A stretch of DNA of 64,000 nucleotides from Micromonospora thermarum (GCF_012034245.1 NZ_JAATEO010000019.1:62001-126000), one strand, 5' to 3'; numbered from the stretch's first letter, positions 32,500-41,246 are shown. The notes: a model not told the origin generated them from the letters alone. A program made the numbers and translations.

Positions 32500-34515
32500 T
32501 CACGCCTCCGCGGCGGACGGGCCGATGTTGCTGCGCGAGGACACCACGTCGACGACGTGGTTGACCGCCTCGGCCATCGGTACGCCGTTGCGCTGCGAGC
32601 CGTCCCGGTAGCGGAACGACACGGTGCCCGCCGCGACGTCGTCGTCGCCGGCGATCACCATGAAGGGGATCTTCTGCTGCTGGGCGGTGCGGATCTTCTT
32701 CTGCATCCGGTCGTCACCGGCGTCGACCTGGGCGCGGATGCCCTCGGCGCGCAGCGCGGCGACGAAGCCGTGCAGGTAGTCGGTGTGGTCCTCGCGGATC
32801 GGGATGCCGACCACCTGCACCGGGGCGAGCCAGGCCGGGAACGCACCGGCGTAGTGCTCGGTCAGCACGCCGATGAACCGCTCGATCGACCCGAACTTCG
32901 CGCAGTGGATCATGACGGGCTGCTGCCGGGTGCCGTCGGCCGCCTGGTACTCCAGCCCGAAGCCCTTCGGCTGGTTGAAGTCGTACTGGATGGTGGACAT
33001 CTGCCAGGTGCGGCCGATGGCGTCCTTGGCCTGGACGGAGATCTTCGGGCCGTAGAAGGCCGCGCCACCCGGGTCGGGCACGAGCTCCAGCCCGGTGTCC
33101 CGGGCACACTGATCGAGCACGGCGGTCGCCGTCGCCCAGTCCTCGTCGGAGCCGACGAACTTGTCCGGCTTGGACTCGTCGCGGGTCGACAGCTCCAGGT
33201 AGAAGTCGGTGATGCCGAAGTCCTGCAGCAGGCCGAGCACGAAGGCCAGCAGGTGCTTGACCTCGGCCGGCGCCTGCTCCTTCGTGCAGTACGAGTGCGA
33301 GTCGTCCTGGGTGAAGCCGCGCACCCGGGTCAGCCCGTGGATGACGCCCGACTTCTCGTACCGGTAGACCGACCCGAACTCGAACAGCCGCATCGGCAGC
33401 TCGCGGTAGGACCGCCCGCGCGACCGGTAGATCAGGTTGTGCATCGGGCAGTTCATCGCCTTGAGGTAGTAGTCCGCCCCCTCGAACTGCATGGGCGGGA
33501 ACATCCCGTCGGCGTAGTACGGCAGGTGACCCGAGGTGTGGAAGAGGCCTTCCTTCGAGATGTGCGGGGTACCGACGTACTCGAAGCCCTCCTCGATGTG
33601 GCGGGCCCGGACGTAGTCCTCCATCACCCGCTTGAGCACGCCGCCCTTGGGGTGGAAGACCGGCAGGCCGGAGCCGATCTCGTCGGGGAAGCTGAACAGG
33701 TCGAGGTCCGCGCCGAGCTTGCGGTGGTCGCGCCGCGCGGCCTCCTCGAGGAGCTTCAGGTACGCCTTCAGCTCGTCGCGGGTCGGCCACGCGGTGCCGT
33801 ACACCCGCTGGAGCTGCGGGTTCTTCTCCGAACCCCGCCAGTACGCGGCGGCCGAGCGCATCAGCTTGAACGCGCCGATCAGCCGGGTGTTCGGCAGGTG
33901 CGGCCCCCGGCACAGGTCCGACCAGCAGACCTTGTCCTCGCTGGCCGCGAGGTTGTCGTAGATGGTCAGCTCGCCGCCGCCGACCTCCATGACCTCGTCC
34001 GAGTCCAGGCCCTCGCCCTTGACGTCGACGAGTTCCAGCTTGAACGGCTCGGCGGCCAGTTCGGCCTTCGCCTCGTCGAGGCTGTTGAAGCGCCGCCGCC
34101 GGAACCGCTGGCCGGACTTGACGATCTCCTGCATCCGCTTCTCGAGCTTGGCGAGGTCCTCCGGCTGGAACGGCTTGTCGACCGCGAAGTCGTAGTAGAA
34201 GCCGTTCTCGATCGGCGGGCCGATGCCGAGCTTCGCCTCGGGGAAGACGTCCTGCACGGCCTGGGCGAGCACGTGCGCGGTGGAGTGCCGCAGCACGTTC
34301 AGCCCGTCCGGGGTGTCGATGGCCACCGGCTCGACCTCGGTGTCGGCCTCCGGCCGCCAGTCCAGGTCACGCAGCTGACCCTGGGCGTCGCGGACCACCA
34401 CGATCGCCTTGGGCCCGGTCGTCGGCAGGCCGGCCGTCGCCACCGCGTCGGCCGCCGTCGTCCCGGCGGCCACGACGACGGGGTCGGCCACGACGGGGAT
34501 ACGGGGTGCGGACAC
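32500..34515 (-). CDS. thrS: Threonyl-tRNA synthetase
   Basis: This enzyme charges tRNA-Thr. The 671-residue class II synthetase has a TGS-like N-domain and the editing domain with RHSTAHVLAQA (HxxxH) and the later Cys-x3-His GPHLPNTR region. Class II motif 2 is CPMHNLIYRSRGRSYRELPMRLFE. Motif 3 is GSIERFIGVLTEHYAGAFP, and the anticodon domain starts PVQVVGIPI. Zinc-binding Cys in MNCPMH is present. I looked for a T-box-like leader in the 190-bp upstream spacer and saw none. Confidence 0.97.
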   Translation of the reverse strand: MSAPRIPVVADPVVVAAGTTAADAVATAGLPTTGPKAIVVVRDAQGQLRDLDWRPEADTEVEPVAIDTPDGLNVLRHSTAHVLAQAVQDVFPEAKLGIGPPIENGFYYDFAVDKPFQPEDLAKLEKRMQEIVKSGQRFRRRRFNSLDEAKAELAAEPFKLELVDVKGEGLDSDEVMEVGGGELTIYDNLAASEDKVCWSDLCRGPHLPNTRLIGAFKLMRSAAAYWRGSEKNPQLQRVYGTAWPTRDELKAYLKLLEEAARRDHRKLGADLDLFSFPDEIGSGLPVFHPKGGVLKRVMEDYVRARHIEEGFEYVGTPHISKEGLFHTSGHLPYYADGMFPPMQFEGADYYLKAMNCPMHNLIYRSRGRSYRELPMRLFEFGSVYRYEKSGVIHGLTRVRGFTQDDSHSYCTKEQAPAEVKHLLAFVLGLLQDFGITDFYLELSTRDESKPDKFVGSDEDWATATAVLDQCARDTGLELVPDPGGAAFYGPKISVQAKDAIGRTWQMSTIQYDFNQPKGFGLEYQAADGTRQQPVMIHCAKFGSIERFIGVLTEHYAGAFPAWLAPVQVVGIPIREDHTDYLHGFVAALRAEGIRAQVDAGDDRMQKKIRTAQQQKIPFMVIAGDDDVAAGTVSFRYRDGSQRNGVPMAEAVNHVVDVVSSRSNIGPSAAEA

Positions 34516-34707
34516 GGTGACTCCTCACGGGCAGGCGGTACGGATGCTGCCGATGCTATCGGTCGTCCCGGCCGTCACCCGCTGCGGTGTGCGGAAGGGA
34601 CCGTTCTCCGGACGACGCGCCCGCGTTGAACCTTTCCGTCCCCGCGTCCGAACTACCAGGTGCGGCCGGAGCCGGTTCCGGCCACGTGGACACGGATGGG
34701 GACGACG

Positions 34708-35613
34708 ATGGCGAGGACGCGCGAGGGGCGCGGCCGCCGGGCCGGGGCGGTGACCGCCCTGGTCGCGGGCGCGCTGCTGGCCTGGCCCGGCACGGCGTAC
34801 GCGGCGGACGTGACGGTCCAGCCGACGCGGGCCCGGCAGGGCGAGGCGGTGAAGCTGGAGTTCGTGGTGCCGGAGGAGCGGGCCGGCACCCGCACCGAGC
34901 GGATCGAGGTCCGGCTGCCCGCGGACGCCCCGATCGCCGAGGTCTACCCGATGTCGGTGACCGGCTGGGCGCCCCGCATCGCCACCCGCGAGCTCGACCG
35001 GCCGGTCGCCGGCATCCACTCCTCGCGCGTGACCATGGTGACCAGCGCCGTGACCTGGTTCCGCATGCCGGGGTCGGCGGCCGGGCCGGCCCGGCTGACG
35101 CTGGCGGTCGGCCCGCTGCCGCAGGTGGAGCGGCTGAGTTTCGAGGTGCTCCAGACGTACGCCGACGGCACGGTCGTCCGCTGGTCGGGCCCGGCGGGCG
35201 AGAAGGCGGCGCCCGCGCTCACCCTGCTGCCGCCGGCACCGGGCGCGGCCGGGGGCGGGCACGGCCACGGCGCGGCGCCGGGTACGCCCGGCGCGGGCAA
35301 CCCGGCGGGTACGGCGGACGCCTCGGAGCCGGACGGCGGCAACACCAACGGGCTGCTCGCCGCCGGCCTGCTCGCGGGCCTGGGCGGCGGCGTCGTGGGC
35401 GGCTGGCTGCTCAGCCGCTGGCGCCGCCGGGAGCCGTCAGGCGAGCGGAACGACCTGCGCGCGGTCCTCGACGGCGACCCGCCGGGCGACGAGGTCCGAC
35501 CGGCGGAGCGGACCACCGCGACGGACGAGGCGGCGCGGACGGACACGGCCGAGGAGGCGGAGCGGACGGACACGGTGGCGCGGAAGGGTGCGGTGGCGGC
35601 CCCGACACGCTGA
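34708..35613 (+). CDS. YcnI-like (DUF1775) surface protein
   Basis: This ~301-residue exported protein has a signal peptide with core AVTALVAGALLAWPGTAYA, cut near residue 30. The extracellular DUF1775 beta domain (about 31-175) starts ADVTVQPTRARQGEAVKLEFVVPEE and includes WAPRIATREL. A Gly/His-rich linker (GGGHGHGAAP), a C-terminal membrane helix (GLLAAGLLAGLGGGVVGGWLL) and a charged tail with repeated ARTDT/ERTDT follow. The family is linked to copper handling. The His-containing linker could bind metal, but no copper-export partner is next to it. ATG 34708 is chosen because GGGGA precedes it. Confidence 0.85.
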   Translation: MARTREGRGRRAGAVTALVAGALLAWPGTAYAADVTVQPTRARQGEAVKLEFVVPEERAGTRTERIEVRLPADAPIAEVYPMSVTGWAPRIATRELDRPVAGIHSSRVTMVTSAVTWFRMPGSAAGPARLTLAVGPLPQVERLSFEVLQTYADGTVVRWSGPAGEKAAPALTLLPPAPGAAGGGHGHGAAPGTPGAGNPAGTADASEPDGGNTNGLLAAGLLAGLGGGVVGGWLLSRWRRREPSGERNDLRAVLDGDPPGDEVRPAERTTATDEAARTDTAEEAERTDTVARKGAVAAPTR

Positions 35614-35640
35614 CCTCGCTCCACCGGCCCACACTCTCGC

Positions 35641-35715
35641 CCCCTTTGCTCTGCTTCAACGGACGCACCAGTTCCGGCCGGAATCCATCGCGTGGGTTGA
35701 AGCAGAGCAAAGGGG
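35641..35715. repeat. Long-loop inverted repeat (CCCCTTTGCTCTGCTTCAAC)
   Basis: Perfect 20-bp arms at 35641-35660 and 35696-35715 enclose a 35-nt loop. It lies between the convergent YcnI-like and ADP-ribosylglycohydrolase genes. It can terminate both transcripts, but its long arms and long loop are more like a dispersed palindromic repeat than a simple terminator. Confidence 0.8.
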
Positions 35716-35742
35716 CGAAGGGCCCTGGGTGCTGGCCAACGG

Positions 35743-35827
35743 GCACGGCCGGCACCCGGCGCACCGCCGGCACCCGCGCACGGCCGGCACCGGCGCACGG
35801 CCGGCATCGGCACGGCCGGCACCCGGG
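35743..35827. repeat. Degenerate tandem repeat of GCACGGCCGGCACC units
   Basis: About five units of 15-18 bp, each starting GCACSGCCGGCA, follow each other in the 301-bp gene-free spacer 35614-35914. They carry no credible reading frame on either strand. No other feature is seen in the spacer besides the inverted repeat at 35641-35715. Confidence 0.7.
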
Positions 35828-35914
35828 CACGACGAGCAGCAGGCCGGAGCCGCGACCATGACGCCTCGGCGTCCGCCGGCGGCGCCACGGTCCGCAGGCC
35901 GGCCGGCGCGGCAG

Positions 35915-36835
35915 TCAGGGGAGCCAGTCGGGCAGCGGCTCGCGGGCGTCGAGCCATTCGGTCGGCACCCCGCCCGGGGTGCCGACCCCGGTGTACGCGG
36001 CGACCACCGCCCCGACGATCGCGGCGGTGGTGTCCACGTCACCGCCCGCCTCGACGCAGGCGCGGACCGCCGCCGGGTAGTCGTCCAGGTGGCCGGCGGC
36101 GACCCAGCAGGTGAAGGCGACGGTGTCCTGGGCGGTGACCCGGGAACCGTTGCCGAGGGCGGCCACGACCTCCGCCAGCGGCCGGCCGAGCAGGCCGGCG
36201 GCCCGCCGTACGCCCCGGTGCACCTCGGTGGCCGGGTCGAGCGTGGCGGCCACGCCGGCGAGCAACCGGCCCGGTTCCGGGCGGTGCCCGTCCAAGCGAC
36301 CGCGGGCGGACAGCGACGCGGCCACCGCGACCGCGACCGCGCCGGCGACGCCCTCCGGGTGGGCGTGGGTCACCTCGGCCGAGGCCCGGGCCTGCGCCGC
36401 CGCCCGGGCGGTCGAGTCGGCGAAGTACGCCCCCAGCGGCCCGACCCGCATGGCGGCGCCGTTGCCGCACGAGCCCTGCCCGTCGAAGGCCGACGCGGCG
36501 GCGACCGGCCACGGGGTGCCGGTACGGATCAGCCGCAGGATGGCGACCGCCCCCGGGCCGTATCCCCGGTACGGCTCGCACCGCTCGGCGAACGCGAGGG
36601 CGAGCGCGTCCCGGTCGATGCGGCCGCCCTCGGCGAGGGCGGCGACGACGGAGCACGCCATCTCGGTGTCGTCGGTCCACGCCCACGGCGGGGGCGGGAG
36701 CCGGCCGGCGGCCAGATCGGCCGGGCGCCGGCCCGGAACGAAGAACTGGGAGCCGAGCGCGTCGCCGACCGAGAGGCCGGCGAGCGAGTCCCGGGCGAGC
36801 GCGAGTCGGGTGTCGGCGAAGAGCGTGAAGGACAT
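35915..36835 (-). CDS. ADP-ribosylglycohydrolase family protein
   Basis: This 306-residue all-helical hydrolase removes ADP-ribose from proteins or small molecules, or acts as a related metal-dependent hydrolase. Signatures are SLAGLSVGDALGSQFF at the N-terminus, the first metal site WTDDTEMA (about 54-61) and the second site EAGGDVDTTAAIVGAV (about 262-277). The central GNGAAMRVGPLGAYF is also conserved. It starts with ATG 36835 and is divergent from the two-component system. Specific substrate unknown. Confidence 0.93.
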   Translation of the reverse strand: MSFTLFADTRLALARDSLAGLSVGDALGSQFFVPGRRPADLAAGRLPPPPWAWTDDTEMACSVVAALAEGGRIDRDALALAFAERCEPYRGYGPGAVAILRLIRTGTPWPVAAASAFDGQGSCGNGAAMRVGPLGAYFADSTARAAAQARASAEVTHAHPEGVAGAVAVAVAASLSARGRLDGHRPEPGRLLAGVAATLDPATEVHRGVRRAAGLLGRPLAEVVAALGNGSRVTAQDTVAFTCWVAAGHLDDYPAAVRACVEAGGDVDTTAAIVGAVVAAYTGVGTPGGVPTEWLDAREPLPDWLP

Positions 36836-36908
36836 CGTTGTACCAGCTTGCCGGTTTTGCGGGGGCGCCGCAACGCGATCAACTTGCCACGCCGAGTACC
36901 GTCTTGGC

Positions 36909-37598
36909 GTGGCCACCGTGCTCCTGGTCGAAGACGACCACGTCGTCCGCGGCGCGATGCTGCGTTCCCTCGCCGACCGGGGGCACGCCGTGCACGCGGT
37001 GGGCACCGCGCTCGACGCGCTGCGCCGGGTGGCGGCCGAGACACCCGACCTCGTGGTGCTCGACCTGGGGCTGCCCGACCTCGACGGCTCGGACGCGCTG
37101 CGCATGCTGCGGGGCATCACCGACGTGCCGATCATCATCGCCACCGCCCGCGACGACGAGCAGTCCGTGGTCCGGCTGCTGCGGGCGGGCGCCGACGACT
37201 ACATGGTGAAGCCGTTCACCGGCGCGCACCTGGACGCCCGGATCACCACCGTGCTGCGGCGCGCCGGCCGGGCCAGCCGGAGCGTACAGCCGGCGGTGCA
37301 CGAGGTCGGCGGGCTGCGCGTCGACGTCGGGGAGCGCAGCGCCCACCTCGACGGTGAACCGCTGGCGCTGACCCGCAAGGAGTTCGACCTGCTGGCGTAT
37401 CTCGCCGCACGACCCGGCCGGGTAGTGTCCCGCCGCGAGCTCTTGGAGGAGGTATGGCGGCAACCGTCGGTCGGCGAGGACCAGACCATCGACGTTCACC
37501 TGTACTGGCTGCGTCGCAAAATGGGCGAGTCCGCGGCGAAGCCACGCTACCTGCGCACCGTGCGGGGGGTGGGCTTCCGACTGGTGCCGCCGGACTGA
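36909..37598 (+). CDS. OmpR/PhoB-type response regulator
   Basis: This 229-residue DNA-binding response regulator has a receiver domain (1-120) with the acidic pair EDD near 8-10, the phospho-acceptor Asp in VVLDLGLPDLDG (about 52) and the conserved Lys in VKPF. The winged-helix domain (about 135-229) has RKEFDLLAYLAARPGRVVSRRELLEEVW and TVRGVGFRL. It is coupled to the histidine kinase, whose start codon overlaps its stop. GTG start gives the normal VATVLLVEDD N-terminus. Confidence 0.95.
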   Translation: MATVLLVEDDHVVRGAMLRSLADRGHAVHAVGTALDALRRVAAETPDLVVLDLGLPDLDGSDALRMLRGITDVPIIIATARDDEQSVVRLLRAGADDYMVKPFTGAHLDARITTVLRRAGRASRSVQPAVHEVGGLRVDVGERSAHLDGEPLALTRKEFDLLAYLAARPGRVVSRRELLEEVWRQPSVGEDQTIDVHLYWLRRKMGESAAKPRYLRTVRGVGFRLVPPD

Positions 37599-39028
37599 GG
37601 CGGACGCTGGCCCTGGTCACGGCCGGCATGTGCACCCTGGTGGCACTCGCGTTCCTGGTGCCGCTCACCTCGAGCCTCGGCGACCGCGCCCGCGAGGAGG
37701 CGATCGCCGACGCGGCCCGGCGCAGTGCGCTGGTCACCGGAGCGCTCGCCGTGAGCACCGCCCCGGAGGTGGTCGAGCGGGCGGTCGCGGCCAGCGGGGA
37801 CGACCCGGCCACCCGGCCGGTGGTCCACGGGCTGGACGTCGACGCGTCCGCGGGCCGGGCCGCCGCCGCGGATCTGGAGCGGGCCCGGGCCGAGGGGCGC
37901 TCGCTCGTCGTCGACGTCGACGGTGGTGTGGTACGCCTCGACCCGGTGCTGCTCGGCGACCGGACGGCGGTGGTCGAGGTCTTCGTGCCCGGGTCCGAGC
38001 TCGACGGGGGCTCCGGCGACCGGTGGCTCCTGCTGCTCGGCGTGACCGTCGCCCTGGTCGGCGCGGCGGTGCTCATGGTGGACCGGGTGGCGGCCCGCGC
38101 CGTGGACGCGGCGCGCGGCCTGGTCCGCGCCGCGGGCGCCCTCGGCGGCGGCGACCTCAACGTCCGCGTGGAGCCGACCGGCCCGCGGGAGCTGGCCGAG
38201 GCCGGGTACGCGTTCAACCGGATGGTCGAGCGGCTGGTCGACGCCCGCGCCGACGAGCGGGAGCTGGTCGCCGACCTGTCGCACCGGCTGCGGACGCCCC
38301 TGACCGCGCTCCGGCTCGACGCCGAGGCGCTGGAGTCCGACGACACGAGCATCGGGACGTTCAGCGAGGCCGAGCTGGACCGGCGACGCGGGATCCGGCG
38401 GATCCGGCAGGCGATCGTCACCCTGGAGGGCGAGGTCGACCAGCTCATCAAGACCACCCGCAAGGCGGTCACCCAGGAGACCGCGCCGGCGACGTGCGAC
38501 GTGAGCGAGGTGGTCCGGGAGCGGATGGTGTTCTGGTCCGCACTGGCGGGCGACCAGAACCGGCCGCACCGGGTCATCGGCGCGCAGCTGCGCATCCCGG
38601 CGCCGGTGCCCCGGGCGGAACTGGCCGCCGCGCTGGACGCGGTGATCGGCAACGTCTTCCGGTACACGCCGCAGGGCACCGCGTTCGAGGTGGCCGTCTC
38701 CCGGCGGGACGGGTACGTGGCGATCCGCGTCGACGACGCCGGGCCGGGCATCGCGGACCCGGACCGGGCGCTGCGCCGGGGTGCGAGCGACCGCGGTTCG
38801 ACCGGTCTCGGGCTGGACATCGCCAAGCGGGTGGCGTTGCAGGCGAACGGGTCGGTCAGCATCGACCGGGCCCGGCTGGGCGGGGCGAGCGTGGTCATGC
38901 TGCTGGCCGACCCGGAGGCGACACCCCGCCAGGTGAGCCGGTTCGGTCTGGTGGGCCGGATGGCCCGGGACGTCCGCGACCAGAAGGCCAGCGGCCGCCG
39001 GTGGCCGCGGCAGCGCGACACCGGCTGA
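37595..39028 (+). CDS. Sensor histidine kinase (HAMP, HisKA, HATPase)
   Basis: This kinase has about 477 residues. Membrane helix 1 (LALVTAGMCTLVALAFLVPL) precedes an extracellular sensor (about 30-145), and helix 2 (LLLLGVTVALVGAAVLMV) precedes a HAMP region. The phospho-His is in ADLSHRLRTPLTALRLDAE, and the ATP-binding domain has N-box AVIGNVFRYTPQG, G1 DDAGPGI and G2 GSTGLGLDIAKR. In frame there is no ATG/GTG at the expected position. The best start is CTG 37595, overlapping the regulator stop as CTGA and giving LRRTLALVT. ATG 37628 would cut into helix 1. Confidence 0.92.
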   Translation: MRRTLALVTAGMCTLVALAFLVPLTSSLGDRAREEAIADAARRSALVTGALAVSTAPEVVERAVAASGDDPATRPVVHGLDVDASAGRAAAADLERARAEGRSLVVDVDGGVVRLDPVLLGDRTAVVEVFVPGSELDGGSGDRWLLLLGVTVALVGAAVLMVDRVAARAVDAARGLVRAAGALGGGDLNVRVEPTGPRELAEAGYAFNRMVERLVDARADERELVADLSHRLRTPLTALRLDAEALESDDTSIGTFSEAELDRRRGIRRIRQAIVTLEGEVDQLIKTTRKAVTQETAPATCDVSEVVRERMVFWSALAGDQNRPHRVIGAQLRIPAPVPRAELAAALDAVIGNVFRYTPQGTAFEVAVSRRDGYVAIRVDDAGPGIADPDRALRRGASDRGSTGLGLDIAKRVALQANGSVSIDRARLGGASVVMLLADPEATPRQVSRFGLVGRMARDVRDQKASGRRWPRQRDTG

Positions 39029-39270
39029 CCCGGGGCGGGCTGTGGGCCGGCGCAAGTCTTGCTTAGATCCGGGTTAACACCGGCGCCGTCCCGACGCGCA
39101 GCTGCCAGGATCAAAGGCACGAACCCATCAGTTCCGCCGGCCACCTGCCCCGCGCACCTTCGGCCGGTGGGGCCGTGCGCGCGGCGGGAGAATCGGTCCC
39201 CCCACACCGCCTCCCGCCGCGCGCCACTCCCGACACGACGCCGTGATCCGCATGATCAGGCTCGAACATG

Positions 39271-39310
39271 GAAGTAGTGGCCTTCCCCGCGGCGGGGAGG
39301 CCACTACTTC
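39271..39310. terminator. Bidirectional hairpin terminator between kinase and deaminase genes
   Basis: The arms GAAGTAGTGGCCTtCCCCGC and GCGGGGAGGCCACTACTTC pair with a single bulge and almost no loop. They lie in the 329-bp gene-free spacer 39029-39357 between convergent genes. Nothing else recognisable is in this spacer. Confidence 0.8.
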
Positions 39311-39357
39311 ATGGATCGAGCACGATCTCGGCGACACGTACCGGCCGGCGGCCGGGG

Positions 39358-40383
39358 TCAGCGCGGGGCGGTCGCCAGGTACGCGTCGATCTCGCCGGCG
39401 AGGCGCTGCTTCGCGGTCGGGTCGAGGAAGGACGCGGTCACCGCGTTGCGCGCCAGCGCGGCCAGTCCGTCCGGGCCCACGCCGAGGAGGCGGGCCGCCA
39501 CCGCGTACTCGTCGTTCAGCGTCGTGCCGAACATCGGCGGGTCGTCGGAGTTGATCGTCACCAGGACGCCGGCCGCCACCAGCCGGGGCAGCGGGTGGTC
39601 CTCGATCCGCGCCACGGCCCGGGTGCGCACGTTGGAGGTCGGGCAGACCTCCAGGGCGATCTGCCGCTCGGCGAGGTACGCGAGCAGCTGCGGGTCGTCG
39701 GCGGCGGAGATGCCGTGCCCGATCCGCTCGGCGCCGAGGTCGCGCAGCGCGTCCCAGACCGTCTGCGGGCCGGTGGTCTCCCCCGCGTGCGGGACCGACC
39801 GCAGGCCGGCCGCCCGGGCCTGGTCGAAGTACGGCTTGAACTGCGGCCGGGGTACGCCGATCTCCGGGCCGCCCAGCCCGAAGCTGACCAGCCCGTCGGG
39901 GCGCTCCTCCAGGCAGATCCGCAGGGTCTCCTCGGCCGCCGGCAACCCGGCCTCACCCGGGATGTCGAAGCACCAGCGCAGCTCGATGCCGAAGTCGGCC
40001 TCGGCACGCTTGCGGGCGTCCTCGATCGCCTCGCAGAACGCCGGCGCCGGGATGCCCCGGTGCACGTGCGAGTACGGGGTGACGGTCAGCTCGGCGTAGC
40101 GGACCTGCTGTCGGGCCAGCTCACGGGCGACCTCGTGGGTGAGGATCCAGACGTCCTCCGGATCCCGGATCAGGTCCACCACGCTCAGGTAGACCTCGAT
40201 GAAGTGCGCGAAGTCGCGGAAGGCGAAGTAGTCGGCGAGAGCGGCCGGGTCGGCCGGGACCGGGCTGCGACCCTCGTGGCGGGCGGCCAGCTCGGCGACG
40301 ATCCGGGGCGAGGCGGAGCCGACGTGGTGCACGTGGAGCTCCACCTTGGGCAGTCCCGCGATGAAGGTGGGCAGGTCGGTCAC
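39358..40383 (-). CDS. Adenosine deaminase family protein
   Basis: This 341-residue amidohydrolase-fold deaminase has metal-binding HVH at the N-terminus (KVELHVHHVGSASP), SVPHAGETTG and RIGHGISA mid-chain, VCPTSN, and the metal-binding Asp in TINSDDPPMFGT. The usual HLEG-type loop is HHVGSA here, so the substrate may not be adenosine; related enzymes deaminate aminodeoxyfutalosine or other 6-aminopurine compounds. The GTG start overlaps the methyltransferase stop as GTGA. Confidence 0.88.
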   Translation of the reverse strand: MTDLPTFIAGLPKVELHVHHVGSASPRIVAELAARHEGRSPVPADPAALADYFAFRDFAHFIEVYLSVVDLIRDPEDVWILTHEVARELARQQVRYAELTVTPYSHVHRGIPAPAFCEAIEDARKRAEADFGIELRWCFDIPGEAGLPAAEETLRICLEERPDGLVSFGLGGPEIGVPRPQFKPYFDQARAAGLRSVPHAGETTGPQTVWDALRDLGAERIGHGISAADDPQLLAYLAERQIALEVCPTSNVRTRAVARIEDHPLPRLVAAGVLVTINSDDPPMFGTTLNDEYAVAARLLGVGPDGLAALARNAVTASFLDPTAKQRLAGEIDAYLATAPR

Positions 40384-41174
40384 AGGTTCTCCTCTGCACG
40401 GGCGCCGGTTCGGGCGACGAAGAAGACGCGTCGGAATGGGAAGTACACCTGGCCCTCGCGGGGCGGGTACGCCTCGGCGAGGCGTACGCCCAGCTCGGTC
40501 CGGAAGGCGGACCAGCCGGCGGCGTCCAGCGCCGCCCGGACCGGGCGCAGCGCCGTCCCCTCCATCCACGTGAGGACGGGGTGGTCCCCGTCGGCCGGGG
40601 CCGGGAGCAGGTGCACGTAGGTAGTCTCCCAGGCGTCCACGGCGCAGCCGGCGGCGACCAGCAGGTGCGTGTAGCCGACCGGATCGTCGACGGGTGCCTC
40701 CCGCAGCAGCGGGCCGAGCAGGTCGCGCCAGGCGGGACGGGCGGCGACCGCGCGGAGGGCCCGGTGCGAGGGCGCGTCGAAGTTGCCCGGCACCTGCACC
40801 GCGATCACGGCGCCGGCGGGCAGCTCGCGGGCCCAGCGGGTGAGCAGGTCCTGGTGGCCGGGCACCCACTGGAGCACGGCGTTGCTGACGACGACGTCGG
40901 TGTCCGGGCCGGGGCGCCAGTCGCGGACGTCGGCGACGGCGAAGTCGACCGGGGCGGCCAGGGCGGCGGCGCGGTGCACCATCTCCGGGGAGGAGTCGAG
41001 GCCGGTCACCCGGCTGCCCGGCCACCGGTCGGCGAGGGTGGCGGTCAGTGTGCCGGGCCCGCAGCCGAGGTCGACCACGGCCCGCGGCCGGTCGGCGGGG
41101 ACGCGGGCGAGCAGGTCGTGGAACGGCCGGGACCGTTCGTCGCCGTAGCGCAGGTACGCCGTCGGATCCCACAC
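40380..41174 (-). CDS. tam: Trans-aconitate 2-methyltransferase-like SAM methyltransferase
   Basis: This 264-residue class I methyltransferase has the SAM-binding motif VVDLGCGPGTLTATLADRWP (about 33-52), the acidic loop VTGLDSSPEMV, and SNAVLQWVPGHQDLL. Trp-rich C-terminal elements (LTWMEGTAL, REGQVYFPFRRVFFVA) match trans-aconitate methyltransferases, which detoxify trans-aconitate that inhibits aconitase. It is the first gene of a two-gene operon with the deaminase-family gene. Confidence 0.9.
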   Translation of the reverse strand: MWDPTAYLRYGDERSRPFHDLLARVPADRPRAVVDLGCGPGTLTATLADRWPGSRVTGLDSSPEMVHRAAALAAPVDFAVADVRDWRPGPDTDVVVSNAVLQWVPGHQDLLTRWARELPAGAVIAVQVPGNFDAPSHRALRAVAARPAWRDLLGPLLREAPVDDPVGYTHLLVAAGCAVDAWETTYVHLLPAPADGDHPVLTWMEGTALRPVRAALDAAGWSAFRTELGVRLAEAYPPREGQVYFPFRRVFFVARTGARAEENL

Positions 41175-41186
41175 GCGAGCCTCCCA

Positions 41187-41215
41187 AACCGTACGTCCGT
41201 CTTGTTAACCGTACG
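41187..41215. promoter_or_regulatory. Twin AACCGTACG direct repeats upstream of the methyltransferase operon
   Basis: The 9-mer AACCGTACG is at 41187-41195 and 41207-41215, exactly 20 bp (about two helical turns) apart and 13-41 bp upstream of the methyltransferase start. This spacing fits a regulator binding one face of the DNA. No cognate regulator is adjacent. Confidence 0.4.
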
Positions 41216-41246
41216 GCCCGACGCGCGGCCCGGCAAGCGGATCACA

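Noticed and set aside
34516..34707. T-box or other riboswitch before thrS
   Set aside because: I looked for a T-box core and an antiterminator stem and saw neither; the spacer only looks like divergent promoters.
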